Source: Marsupella aquatica (taxonomy: Eukaryota > Marchantiophyta). Taken from it: DNA of 64,000 nucleotides. The position numbers and the translations under genes are program-made. Positions 11,141-23,624 of this stretch are shown here, one piece after another (within the stretch, counting starts at the first letter, position 1; every line of letters starts with the position of its first letter). A model generated the notes under the pieces. It searched no databases, was not told the origin of the DNA, and was given only the letters and a program-made list of their open reading frames with translations. The stretch lies in NCBI GenBank assembly GCA_973895155.1, contig OZ316895.1, positions 13,206,001-13,270,000 of the forward strand, read 5' to 3'.

Positions 11141-14100
11141 ATAGGGCTGATAGACCTTAAATCAACCTATCTACAACCTCATGGGATCCATCAAATAACA
11201 TTTTTCATTGTAGAAATACATAAAGTTTATCTTTCTATGGGAAGGGGGTTGCAACCATGGCCCCTGAGTGATCAGGAATTAACAAGCATAAGCCTAAAGT
11301 GCAGTTTAATTTTATTTATGACCTGAAATTTGCAAATCTCATTTATGACCTGAAAAATAAATATTCATTTATTTTGATTTGAGACATTTGCAAAAAATTT
11401 CATTTAAAATTCAAATTTTCAAAATTTACTGAATACTGAATTAAAGAGAAGATAGGAAATTTCCATTTAAAATTCAAATGTCTCAAGTCATTTGCCCCAA
11501 ATCTCATAACCCCCAGGCCAGGCTGGAAGGGGTAATGGCTCATAGGGATGCATAAAATCACAAAAAAAGTATACACTAGGAGTACAGTTTTCAATCACGC
11601 AGTTTCTAAATTACTCATAAAATCAATGACCCTTAAATTCTAATGGTCAAACATTAGTCTAATTAAATTAGACAAGGAATAGGTTTAGCATCTTTCCTTC
11701 AAACATAGGGGAAATGAGTCACTTCCACTCCAATTTGCTCTAGAACAAAAGAGAGAAAGAACAAAAGAGAGAACCCGAATACTTTTCTAAAACCCACCTC
11801 AGAAAACATTCTTTCTGTTTTCCATTAGTCAGCTCTCATCTACCGTAGACCCCATTAACTGAAATCTAACGGCTATATATCAATGTAGGGTTATCTAATA
11901 TTAGAAATATATCCAATAAAGACAAAGAAAAAAATTCTTAGCATCCTCTCCATACCATGGGGCCCCATTCGCCACTTCGGCGAAAGGTGGGGTTTAAAAT
12001 TACCCCTAGCCCGTACCCTTCCGAGAAAAGAATACGGCCGTCCTTCTACTGCGTCTCTGACCGTCCGTTCGTGCGTGCGGTCTGCCGACTGCGGTACAGT
12101 ACCTAGTCCTTACTCTCGAATAAAGGATACTTCTTTCTTTTAATAATGCGGAATTCAAATTATTGACGGCGCTAACGCCATCGTTCTCTACTATTATCGT
12201 TTTTACTTTATTCTTATTCTATCGATCAAGGGCCCTGAGTTGTCGCAACGGACTCTGGTCTGGTGGTTTACTCGCTTCCCCTATGGGCAGTCAGTCATGC
12301 ACCAGCACCACGGTACCTTGCTACTACTACAGTTCTCAAGGTTCGGGCTTTTTCCCTACTGATATACTACGGTACAGTACAGTACTGTACAGTACAGTCC
12401 TTTGCCTTCGTGTAAGGCCGTTCATCAATACAGTACCTGCATCGGTAACATGGCCCTGTGTGTTTTTTCCTTACTGCTTTAAAAATAATAACTATATAAC
12501 ATGCGGTCTGGATAAATGTGCGAACAGGGTAGTTCAGTGTTTTTTAATTTGCTATCTTCTCTTTAATTTAATATTTACCGTTCTGGTCTGGCCTAAACAG
12601 TCCCACACCCATTCTTTTGATGTATTCCAAATCTGGTTTTCAATTTATCCTATTATTAAAAAGTTTGAGTTATTTCAGTTAACATTCATGTTTTTGTTTT
12701 ATCTAAGTTTACAAATAAATCATATTACTGGAAATTTTGTATTTTTCATGTGTTACGTATCAATTGACACTATTTGTATGTCACTTGAAAATAAATTTCT
12801 TTATTTAACTTAGAATAAACACTTTAATTTCTTATATAGTCTCAGACGTTAATTAGGGTGACATTCATAAAAATATTTGTTTTTAAATATGATGTGAAAT
12901 CAATTACGATAACAGTGGAGTTATGTGCCAGAGACAAATTAGTCTATGAAGCTCCTAGGTCATTTTTATCAAGATATAGCTGAAATTGAAGATGGCAATA
13001 GGTTGGGGACAAGATGAGTCATGGAATGGCATAATGAATGTGAATGTGCCGCCTCTATTTTAACACTAACCATATGCCAATGCAAGGAGGGTTGGCCCAT
13101 AGGGAGTTGGGCCGGGTAAATTATGGGGCAGGGGAAGCACATATGTGCTAAGGGTGCACATTTCCTCCATCAATGGTCAAAGAAAACAGCCAATTGAATC
13201 CAACTAATGTGAATCTTTCCTGTCCATGAGCTTTCTGATATTGGGACAAACTTTTAAAAAATAATGTATCCTTTCTTATAGTCGTAGATAACTCAGGCTA
13301 GTGTATTTATTTTTGGCTTACAAAATATGTAAGTGGAGAAAATACTAGAGTAGAACTAGAATACATATTAAATGTGAGTGAGATAAAATATATAAGTAGA
13401 GCATATGCAAAGGAAACTCACATAGTGACCATGAAAAGTACAGTCAAGTTCTATGACACAAAGGTGCTACAATCTGTGCACTCATTTTATTATTTTTATT
13501 TATTATTTCATTTTTTCAATCTGTGCACTCATTAATTCAATGACACTCAAGTCAATCAAAACCATAAACTTAAAAATGAAAGCCATGAGGGGAACTAAAG
13601 ACCCCATGTGTTCATGTTATTTAGAATCATTATTTCACTCACGAGAGTACTTAAAACTTTGTTCAAGTGGTAGAAATTAAAGCCATTGGTTTCACACACT
13701 TGAAATCTAAGATATAACAAAGTTTAAAAATTATGAGGGCTGCCAAAATAAGTTCAAAATACTCTAGGATACCAAAAATTAAAGGGGTCAAAAATTTATT
13801 TAACAATCTATATGATACAAAGGATGCCCCTTGATAAGGCACATTGAAATAGAAATACACGACACAAAAATATGAAGAAGACAAAATTTCAAAGGTGGAC
13901 GCACCATATAGCAACTTCAAAATTTTCAATGGAATCACAATCCAAATATTATTGCTGGGATACAATTTCTAACCACCATAAAGGTAATTTGAGCTAGTGG
14001 GCGTTCAAAATTCTCCCAGCCAAATAAGTTTTCAGTCTACTATTTCAGGTCTTTTGCCTATTTCAATAGAAAACACCATTTCAGGGCATCTTACCTCATA

Positions 14101-15360
14101 CAAAGTTGTCATATCTTGAATTTAAATTGCTTCCCATTTTCCCTCTTTTCTCAGAAGTATACATTTTGTGCTGAGCACCAAAAAACTCTTATTACTTTAT
14201 CGCACAAAGCTAATAACCACTATTGTAGCCCTTGAAGTGTTTTAATTCCATCAACTATCAATGATTTGCATCATGTGATATCAGGAATGAGGTGACACAT
14301 GAAAATTTTACTGAAGAATTTTCCCAATTAAGCAACCTAAATTAACAGTTTCAAGTCGCACAAAGTGGACCAATTATGATCATCACTGAATAATTTACCT
14401 AATTAGCAAATCTATTGTATCATATTCACCAAACCTAATAGCTAAAGATCAATCCATACATGATCTAACTATTAGTGATGATAGGCTAGAAATGACAGTC
14501 TTTTCTAGGGCTGGGGTTCGTGCTCTTGGGGATGTGGTTGTAGTAGAAACCGGGGCATTTCATGACCAGACCAGTTATGACAAGCTTGACCACCAGAGTG
14601 CTTTAATAAAATGTCAGTCTTATGGATGTGACCCCACATGACTTGACAGTGCACTAATGAGTCTACATAAGACACTAGAGCATTGAAATTCTGAACAGTG
14701 GATAGTCCTAGTCATGCCTAGTCTAAGTAATATAAATGCAGTTGGTCCAACCACGTCCAATATAGTCATAAATTGGCTTGAACATTCTCATTGTGGGATT
14801 AGTCCCGTTACTCCCACTTGGGCAACTTCCATTTTACCATGGCGGTGTGGTTCACATGAACACTACAAAAGACCTTCAGTGAAGCAAAGTTTAGGAAAAG
14901 ACTAAGAAAAGTTTCCTTCCTACTTTGTGAAGGGTGTGTGCACCCCTCAGAAAGTGGCCCACAGGTCTGTTAGAGGATTTTTAGGCTTCACCAAGAGTAA
15001 TTAGTATAGTCGAGATGTTGTTTTGGAGCAAGTATGAAATGGTAGAAGTGACAAAATGGTTAAATAGAAATAGGAATTAAGCTCTATGCCCTTGACTTCT
15101 AGTTAGCAATAGGTGACATGAAGATTAGTTGAGAGAAAAAGAAAGATTTTTTTTCAGGCCATATCAGTATTGACATTTGATAGTCTAAATTAATGTAAGT
15201 TTTAGACAAGTGTCGGGATAGATAAACCAAGCTACTTAGGACTTGGGATAAATATTCTTCTTGGTGTTAGATTAGTAAGGGAATAGCCAGGAGTAGTTCT
15301 AGTAATTAGTCAAACTGCTGTAGTTGCTTGGAGATCAATCATGTAGAGGAATTAGTGAAA
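11141..15360. other. AT-rich intergenic sequence with one GC-rich patch
   Basis: Mostly AT-rich with no domain in any frame. A GC-richer patch lies at about 11955-12320, with a hairpin-forming CGCCACTTCGGCG and a GTACAGTACTGTAC palindrome near 12375. A 216-codon open frame (12163-12813, +) begins in this patch and runs into AT-rich DNA. It has no recognisable domain and is probably fortuitous. Confidence 0.35.
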
Positions 15361-15540
15361 TTTGGGGTTACACCAATTTGGCGGTGCCGCTAAATTGAAT
15401 GGCTAGCTTAGAGGGGGACTTAGAGGGCCTTGTTACTGGCCAGTAACGAGGTGGAGAAAGGTCCAAGGGGGAGAAAATGTCGAGCCTAAAGTACAAGGGT
15501 TGAGCAGGAATCCAAGAGACCATCGAAGGTTTGTGGCTAT

Positions 15541-15995
15541 GGAGGCAGCAGCAGATCGGGAACTGTATCTTTAGCTTCAATTGCTTGTTTTTGCATTGCA
15601 TAGGTGCGTTGGATTTGTCTTTGGATGCTCTCACGGATGGCAGCTTTGATTTAGGCTTTCTTGGTACACCTCAAAGCTAGTAGAGGTCGCCATTTGACCT
15701 GGAATCCGAAAATTTCCTTGGTAAAAGCTGCAGCAGATCGGGAGATGTATCTTAGCCATTTCTTGATCATTTTTGGATTGGATTGGGGCATTGGATTTGC
15801 CTTTGGATACCCTTGATGCTATGAGCCAGGAATCAAGCCTCCCATCAGCTGCTCAAAGCTGAAGGAGCTTGAAGTTCAGCCCGAAAGTTCAGGATTTGGA
15901 ATAACAAAGGCCAAATTTAGTGCTACGGTTTAGGGAGCTGTATCTTTGGCATTCTACCATCATTTTTGGATTGGACAGCTGGGTTGGGATCGTCC
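15541..15995. repeat. three degenerate units of ~190 bp
   Basis: Units start near 15541, 15728 and 15920. Each has a core like GGGA(A/G)CTGTATCTT, then TCATTTTTGGATTGGA, then a TGGAT(T/A)(C/T)CCTTTGA-like ending. Flanking sequence (15360-17300) has no gene. This may be the non-coding part of an old retroelement whose coding remains lie just downstream at 17.3 kb. Confidence 0.5.
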
Positions 15996-17335
15996 TTGGA
16001 TTCCCTTTGAGGACATGCATTTGAATCAGGGCTTCAAAAGAATCGTTGGATGCTATAGGAGTTAGATCTGGGAGCTGGAAATTAGGGATTTGAGTGAGAA
16101 GAAGCCAAAATCTGAGTTATTGCTTGACATGAGGGCTAGCTCGTGTCTTTCCTTGTTGGCTGCTGGATTCCAGGGGAGTAGTTGAGGTGTCCCTGGTGGC
16201 CATTCAGTGGAGATTGAGGTGCAGGACAAGGAGACAAGGAGAATTGATGCAAGATTGAATGTTCTGGTCAGGGAGAGCACAGTGTGACTGATTTGAAGTG
16301 GAAAATTTGTGTGCATTGCTGGTGGCTTGTGGGTGCTGCTCAGGGATCCAAGGAGTGATACCAGGGCAAGTGGGCACCCCAAGGTTGAGTATTGGAGAGA
16401 TCAGAGTGTTGTTGGAATCCACGAGAGAGATTTTAGGGCTAAAATGAGTGCCCAGGATACAATGTCAGAAATTACTGAGTTACTACTAGAGACCAGGGAG
16501 GAGCTACTGGAGTAAAAATTGAAGGTAGGAGCTAGGAGGAGGTACCCATGGAGGCCAAAAGCGAATTCAGTTCAGGAGTGATGCATGGAGGTTTGTGAGA
16601 ACTTACCTAAGTAGTGAGTAGGACATTTAGAATAGATGAGCAGCAAGTTAGCCAAGTAAATTTCAGTTTCAAGCTTTGCAAGAGAGTAATTAGATGCATT
16701 GGATGCTGTGATAGGAGGTAGAGAAGAGACAAGGAGGAGAGCAGTTCATGAGAGTGAGTGAGCTCTCAAGTTTCAGCTATTTAGTTGTGCAACTTTTCAG
16801 TTTCAGGGGCTTGTATGTTGTTGGCTAATGGAAGCTATGTGCATTTTCACTCAAGCCAAGCTGATCAGCAACTGCAGTGTCCCAACTCTAGGAAAGTAGT
16901 GTGTGTATGAGAGAGGGTTCAGTCTGGAAGATTGACTTGTGTTGGAAGCTTTGAATTGTGAGTTACATAAAGCAGCCCTCTTGACTTATCTCACTCTATT
17001 GTCCTGTTTTTGATGTTGTATATGACTGGTCCAGGGTTTGTATTATCTTCCATTCAGTTTGATGTTGAAGGTTCAGAAGTGTTAATTGGTTGTGCATAGT
17101 AGACTATAGCACGTTCTCATCCGAAAATGCCCAAGTATGGATTTGGTCATTATTAGTCACAAAATGTGTCTTAAAGCCTAGTCACAGATCTGACCACTCG
17201 ATTTCAGTCACTTTAAATAAGACGCTATGTCAAAATTACAACTGGCTTGATACCCCCCAAATGTTAGTCACAAGGAGTCATGGGCAGTCTTAAAACCTAG
17301 TCATATAACACCCTGGTTTCTACTAGTCCTACCAG

Positions 17336-17960
17336 GGGGAGCCATGTCGCAGTTGCCACACATTGCCTGGCCATGTTGCTGCCAAGGCGGCCCGGCTCAA
17401 GGAGGAGGCCTATGCACTTCGCTATCCAGGGAATCTTTTCTACCCCTTTGTCGTTGAGGTTTTTGATGCTCTCCACCCTATCTTCGACCAGTTCCTACGG
17501 GCCTTTGCAGTTTTTGGTATTATTGAGGAGGTCTTACCCCTTGTTCCTGTCCTTACCGCCTTTTTTTGGCAGTAGGTGTCTATGTCACTTAAGCGGGCCC
17601 ATGTTTTCACCCTCCTTCGTAGGGCTGAGGAAGTTGGTTTAGGGTCTCCCGACAGGTTCCACTTTGTGACCCTCCTATGCGGTTTACTCCGGAGCTCTTC
17701 CAGGATTTTCAGTTCTCCGCTCAGTAGGGTATCAGCATTCTTGGCTCCTTTGTAGGTTACTTTTTGGTCCCTGTTCCTTCGTTGGCTTTTGATTGGGGTC
17801 CCCTTGGCTTGTTTTTCTAGGGGCCCTTTCCCCCTTTTTCCCTCCCTTCATTGGGTTGCTTTGCCTTTGGGATCATGTCTCCCGGTTCCGCATTTTTTGC
17901 CCTTGGGCAATGTGATATATGATGGCCCCTTCAGGTACGGTGTCTTCCAATCCTACCTGG
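17336..17960 (+). mobile_element. 3' remnant of a retroelement (C-terminal polyprotein fragment plus tail)
   Basis: A frame at 17363-17575 encodes GHVAAKAARLKEEAYALRY and then FVVEVFDALHPIFDQFLR. It continues past a stop (17573-17575) as VSMSLKRAHVFTLLRRAEEV. This order resembles the C-terminal segment following reverse transcriptase in many retroelements of lower eukaryotes, where a matching segment has the form xxRQRVSVALQRA. The protein is broken by stops. Its tail (about 17780-17930; ATTGGGTT, TTTGCCTTTGG, CAATGTGATATAT) recurs at 50.7 kb. The exact class (DIRS-like or LINE) cannot be fixed from this fragment. Confidence 0.45.
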
Positions 17961-20950
17961 CACAAAGTGGGCCCAAGTAACCTGTTGTGGAGTGCTTATG
18001 TTGCCAAGAATTGTAGACCAACTTTAGAAGTGTTCCAGACATTTTCAATCTTTGCATATTTCAGTCTTAAATTTTTGTTAGAAGGGTTTGGAGTTTAACT
18101 TCAGAACAAGAAGTGACTCTCCAATTTGCTTTGACAGGGAAAAAACATAAGTGCCATCTATATCTTATAAAGCCACCCCAATAAACACTGAGTAATCAGG
18201 TGAGTATTTTTGGAAACGTTGTGAGTGAAACAAGTTTGGATGTGAGCGAAAAGAGAATCCATATGGAAGTTGGATTCGTCAACGCAAGATGAAGAATAAG
18301 AAGTAAATGAGTCGAAAAGTTGCTTTGGGAGAAAGACGATGGGGTGAAACAACAGCCACTATCCCGTGCCCACGTGCACTGCTTTCATTGTCTGAGTTGC
18401 AATCAATTTTCATTTCCATTTCCCCCAGAAAAGACACTTCCAATCATACAGTATTTAGTGAAGAAAGCAAAAGGGAATTTCATTCATGCCTGGAAAGAAG
18501 CAAAATAATAACAACTCCACGAAGATCATATTCCTCTCCTTTTGTTATTTTATGGGTGGCCATCTCATCAGGTGCACGTGTGCATCTAGAGCTTTGGTCA
18601 GCCTCCCGCTACAGGCCACACATCAAAAGGCTTTAACCAAAAACAAATGAAGCCATCAATCACTCTCACTGGTTGTATGTTACTTTTTTATGGACATAAA
18701 AAAAGGTTGTTCAATCAAGGCAAAAAGAAACCACAGCCATGAATAAGGATTGAATAAGGCAACACAACTGGACTATCTTGGCTTATTTTCTGACAGCTTT
18801 ATGGAGATTCTTCTTGAGTATTATTTGTTCTTTTCCTATATGATTTGTGTTCGCTTTACGAACAACAAAAATAATAGTGCACCAGATCAAAAGAGAATAA
18901 AGCGAAAAATAAAATTAATGGAAGTGAGGTACATCTTGAGGAAAACACCAAAATAGGAAAAGGTTCTTTTTCAATAAATAAAAAGTTGCATGTCCTCTTC
19001 AAGTGACCCAGAAACCTGAGGATGAAGTAACATTTTATTTGTAGTCCTTGTAGGAGAAATACCAACGTTAGAATTTGACAAACAATAAGTACTTTTTCTT
19101 GATTGATTTATAGGTTCTTTTTCTCTTTCACAACCAGTATACATCATTTTTTAGAGGGGATTGATAAGAGTTTTGGAAGAGTACTTTCTCTGAGCCCGCT
19201 TCTTTGCAACACATGTTATGTCATACCCAACTCTCCACTTGAACCCCCCTAAACATAGGCACTTTTGTCAAGCTTAGTGTCTAGCCCAGGCAAAAGAATA
19301 TTGCCATGCAGTCCAGGCCCTTCCCCAATCACGTCATCTCCCCCTGGTGACACCACCTTGACAGCGAGCTTGATAGCCTTCATGATCTATGTCCTCCTCC
19401 ATGCTCAGCATTGCTCAGTTGGGTGCCCATTTGGCTTTAACTATGAGCATTTTGGGGATATGTTTCCACCCAAGGTTCCTCAATTACGTTTTCCAGTTCT
19501 GTTTTCCTGTTTCAAGTGTATTGTAGTGGGGGTTTAGGGTTTCAAGTTTACGGTATGGATAGGGAATTTTGCCAAAAAAAATCAATTTTTTTTCAAATTT
19601 GGGTCTGTACGCCTATCTCGACGAGGTCAACCAAGATGTCAATCTCAGCTGCCCAGCTGATATGCATGGAGGTGCGAAGGCCCCATCTCAACTACTCAGC
19701 TGAGATTCAGAAAATTAGTGGGCTAAAAGACTAATAACTGACAAAATAGTTGACTCCATTGACACAGGAAATATGTTGTTTACTTGTCCATAGGCTATGT
19801 CCATGTGAACACACAAGAGAATTTTATTAAACTCTGAGCACATAGGCCATACCAACTCTCTCCCTATCTTGCAACTAGCTTCATAACATTAACGCTAGAC
19901 CCAAGAGTTAATGTCTAACACCTGGTCCTCCACCACAACAATTAGTGGTCAATCTTACCATGGTCCATGACGGTCAGTGTATCAGTCCTTGGTTGATGTT
20001 GTGATAGCCAATCCGCTTTGTGTTACAACATCATTGGGATAGCGACAACAGGGGCAGGGCAGCAGCAACATGGGTACAACGACAAAAGAGGCAAAATATT
20101 TTGCATGCGCTTCATCAAATAGCTTCCTCCCCTTTGCTCTTGATCGAGATCGTTGGGTAAATCCATCAGATAACGTCATCAATTTGATGGGCTTCTTTGA
20201 TAGCCAGCTCATGACATTCATGGATAGATGGATCTCATTGGACCACCACTCTCTATTTTGACTAGTTATGCAGTTTTATTAGCAAATTTTGATGACAATA
20301 TAGCATGCGCAAGCTTGTGCAATTTAGCTTTGATATCTGAGCATCATGGGTGCTAGCGTGCCTCCACATAGGCTTGGCCCTCAAGGACATCCCTGTCCCA
20401 CTTGCAAAACACTAGATGTGGATCATTAGCTCTTGAAGCTTTTGGATTAGATATGGATAATTAGGCCGGTCATTAGATCACTACACCATTAGAGTGGTAT
20501 CTCTTTTCCCATTTTTTCCCTCTTTCTCAGTTATTGGGGTTGCATATGCCTCTTCTTTAGTCTTTGGTGTTTCTCCTCTTTGGACCTCTTTTGCTTTCCC
20601 TTTATTGTACTGTTTTGGCTCTTTTTGTAAACTTGATGGTTTTTGGTGAAGTTTAAGAAAGTTTCCTTTCATCCCCCAATTATTTCTGAGCACGTTAAAG
20701 GTCTAAAGGTTATGTGAACTCTCACCCTCACTTATTTTTGCCCCCAACACTCTACTCGTTACAGTATATTTTTGATCTGGTCCCTCCAGTCAACCATATA
20801 ATGTAACAAGTAGAAGTGACCCCGTGAAAATACTATACTAGAGAATTGTACTATAGTCAGTCCGAGTGCTAGAGACAATACTACCTTCTTCCCTCAAACA
20901 CTCAAAAGTTGAAAAAATGGTGTCTCCCCACTAAAAAGATGTTTCAATTC
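17961..20950. other. intergenic sequence, no gene supported
   Basis: Short frames only. Sequence at 19260-19540 and 19850-20220 has the GC-balanced look of decayed mobile DNA, but no terminal repeats or domains were identified. Confidence 0.35.
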
Positions 20951-20965
20951 AAACACAATGCCACA

Positions 20966-21500
20966 TTAACACAACGCCCGAGCGTTGTGTTTGGGGTGAT
21001 GTTGTGTTTGAGTACTTCTTGTGGAGACCCCTTACGACAAATTTTATGTCTCAATTCTTATCATCAAGCACAACTACCCCTGGTTCTTTTTGTGGGTAGG
21101 CGTCAATGTCACGGTAAGTGTAAGTGCCCTCACTCTTGAGATCCAATCCTGCTGAGGACTTTGAGATCCAATCCTGTTGGTCTGGCTTTTGCTCAAAGAA
21201 ATGGCCAGGCACATCACTGACGGTAGGATGTGTCCATTCTAGACCTCACAATTGACATTCTTTGGCTCTTTCGGATGGAATTTAGACGCAGTGTACCTTT
21301 GAACAATTGGATCATGAGGGAGAAATTTCATTTCAGATGTCCATTTCTTGGCAACCTCTCATTTCAATATGTTGCAAGTAGAACAATCCAAACCATCGAT
21401 TAAAAACTCAAACACAACGCCCAGGGCTCACTATTCGAATAGGGTGCCCCCTGGACCACTATTTGAATACAGCGCCACATGTGGCGCTGTGTTTGGGGGA
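20966..21500. mobile_element. possible small inverted-repeat element with palindromic cores
   Basis: A hairpin AACACAACGC-loop-GCGTTGTGTT lies at about 20969-20992. GTTGTGTTTGAGT (21001-21013) reappears inverted as ACTCAAACACAAC near 21408-21420. A perfect 22-bp palindrome, ACAGCGCCACA/TGTGGCGCTGT, is at 21469-21490. The spacing suggests a ~500-bp fold-back or MITE-like element, but exact ends and a target duplication were not found. Confidence 0.4.
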
Positions 21501-23624
21501 GGACGGTAGCGGTGATTCTCATTAAACTCTTGAGTTATTTTTTTGCAAAATAAATAAATAAGAGGAGGGAACTTTTATTCCTTTTTGGAAAGACTTATTA
21601 AGATTCAAAATGAAATAAAGGTTAAAAAGGGTTCAAGATCTCCAATAATGTCAGGCTTCATCACATGATTGGTCTAGAGCTAGTTTGTTTTGATCAGTGA
21701 GACTGCTGGGTGCTATGTCAGCCACTATGTCCTTGGTTGCTAGCCTCTAGTTGTGGTTTCCCCCTAAAGGTAGTTGTGACCCAAAACCGGATTGAAAAAT
21801 AGCAATCCTCCCATATTACAAATAAGTGGGAAGTAAACACATAACATCCTTGGGGGTTTAAAGTTTCATTAATTGGGTTCTCTAAATGGCCGGCTACTGT
21901 GTCGGATACAGGAATCTTTGTATGAGGATTTGGAGGGGAAAACAGGAAGATCAAGCAAGAGAGAGTTTGCAAGCTTACGCATTGTTTTAGACAACTCACT
22001 CCCAATTTGGTAAAGGGATGCAGATGTAGGGATTCATTGAGAACGTTCTACTGTGGGGTTCTTTTCTTTTTCTTTCTCTGGATCTTGCCCTTTTTTCATT
22101 TTTAAGTTGGGTCTTAGTTGATTTGATTTTTTCTACTTGTTGGTACCGTATTCGTCCCTTTCCTTGTTATAAGCTACAATTTGCAGCAAAAGTCTCTTTA
22201 TTGAGTTTTTTGCCATTGGAACCATGTTTCGCGTTACATAAACTCAGCAACCAACCAGGTGTTTTCCATTTCCCCTCCCTTTGTGTGGCTCTAAGAAAAT
22301 TGTCTACCCCTTGAAAATGTTTTGCAAGGTTTGGGGGGAAGGGGCAGGCGACAGAAAAAAACAAGTAGGAGAATCTGTCTGAAGATAGCCTTTTCTGTAC
22401 AAATTCGGATAATATTTGTTGTCGTCCGTGGCTCCTGTCTTAAATGTGCAAAGGAGCTTTTCGAAGCTCCCAACCGACCGACTGGCGAATGGCCAGCAAT
22501 TTATTGCAATCCTATGGGACTATCACATATGCCTATTATAGCCTTATCTTCAAGGCTTCCACAGAACTTTTTAATGAAAGTCGTGTAATACCTCAAATCC
22601 TTACATCACCGAACACCCACACGCCCAAAAGCACTACCTGCCTCCCTCTCGTAGCTGCCATATAATAAGGTTGGCAGCTCCTAGTCCCCAGTGTCTTTGT
22701 GGCTCCACCAAACTAGCATTTCTCATCTAAGAACGACAATTCCAAGTAGCAGAGTAGACAAAAAGTCTGGGTTAATAGAATTCGAAAAGATGGTTTTCAA
22801 CCAGCTGAATGAGCCTGGCCTTCATAAATGTGTAAGAAGACCATGTGGGACATGCTAACTGGGAAATCAGATACAGGTTGAATCCCTCCAATGTTTTAAT
22901 AACATATGATTTTTCAAACAAACCTTAGAGATGCTCGGTAATTCACTTCTTTACGATCCTTCTGAAATTTAGGAATCGCCCATGACAATTCATCTCTAGT
23001 ATGTATCACATGATTGTGAACACCTTTTTCCAGTCTTCAGATATACCACAGTTGCAAAAACACAGTTGTGAGTTGGATACTTTGGTGTCTTCCAACTTTT
23101 CTAGTAAACACTTAGATTGTGAACCCTTTGCCAGTCTCCAGGCAAGCTGAAATGCACAACGACAAGTCTCTCGATTTTGAAGAATTTACAGTCCTCCCAG
23201 AGCAACTGGATATGGTGCACCAGAACCAAGCTTAAGCTTTCTTCTAATCTACATTACAACAGAAACGCACATCAAATGGATAACGAGCCTCTTTAGCATC
23301 TACTGAAATCAATATTCCCTTGCTTCAAACGTCTACCATCATCAGTGAATTGGTGGTGGCTTCTGACCATGGTATTTAAACTAGCACTTGGTATCTGGAA
23401 AATGAGGAGCTGACGTGAACGCAAAGACTTGCGTATGGAGCGATTGTCGCAAATCCTCGAAAAGTAAGAGATAGCAGAAACCTGTTCAAAACTTTCTAAT
23501 ACTACTTCCCAGCCATTGGTTTCCCTGGAACTGACCAACATAACTTGCATTCGGACAACCCAATTCTATTCGAGACCAGTTATAGTGGTCTCCTGATCAT
23601 AGGCTAGAAAAATCTGCTGAGATA
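21501..23624. other. intergenic / 3' flank of the methyltransferase-like gene
   Basis: No coding evidence. Frames are short and lack domains. The part closest to 23624 probably includes the 3' UTR of the minus-strand gene that ends at 23625. Confidence 0.35.

Noticed and set aside
12163-12813. 216-codon plus-strand frame
   Set aside because: Runs from a GC-rich patch into AT-rich DNA with a strong composition change and Phe/Ile-rich translation; no domain.
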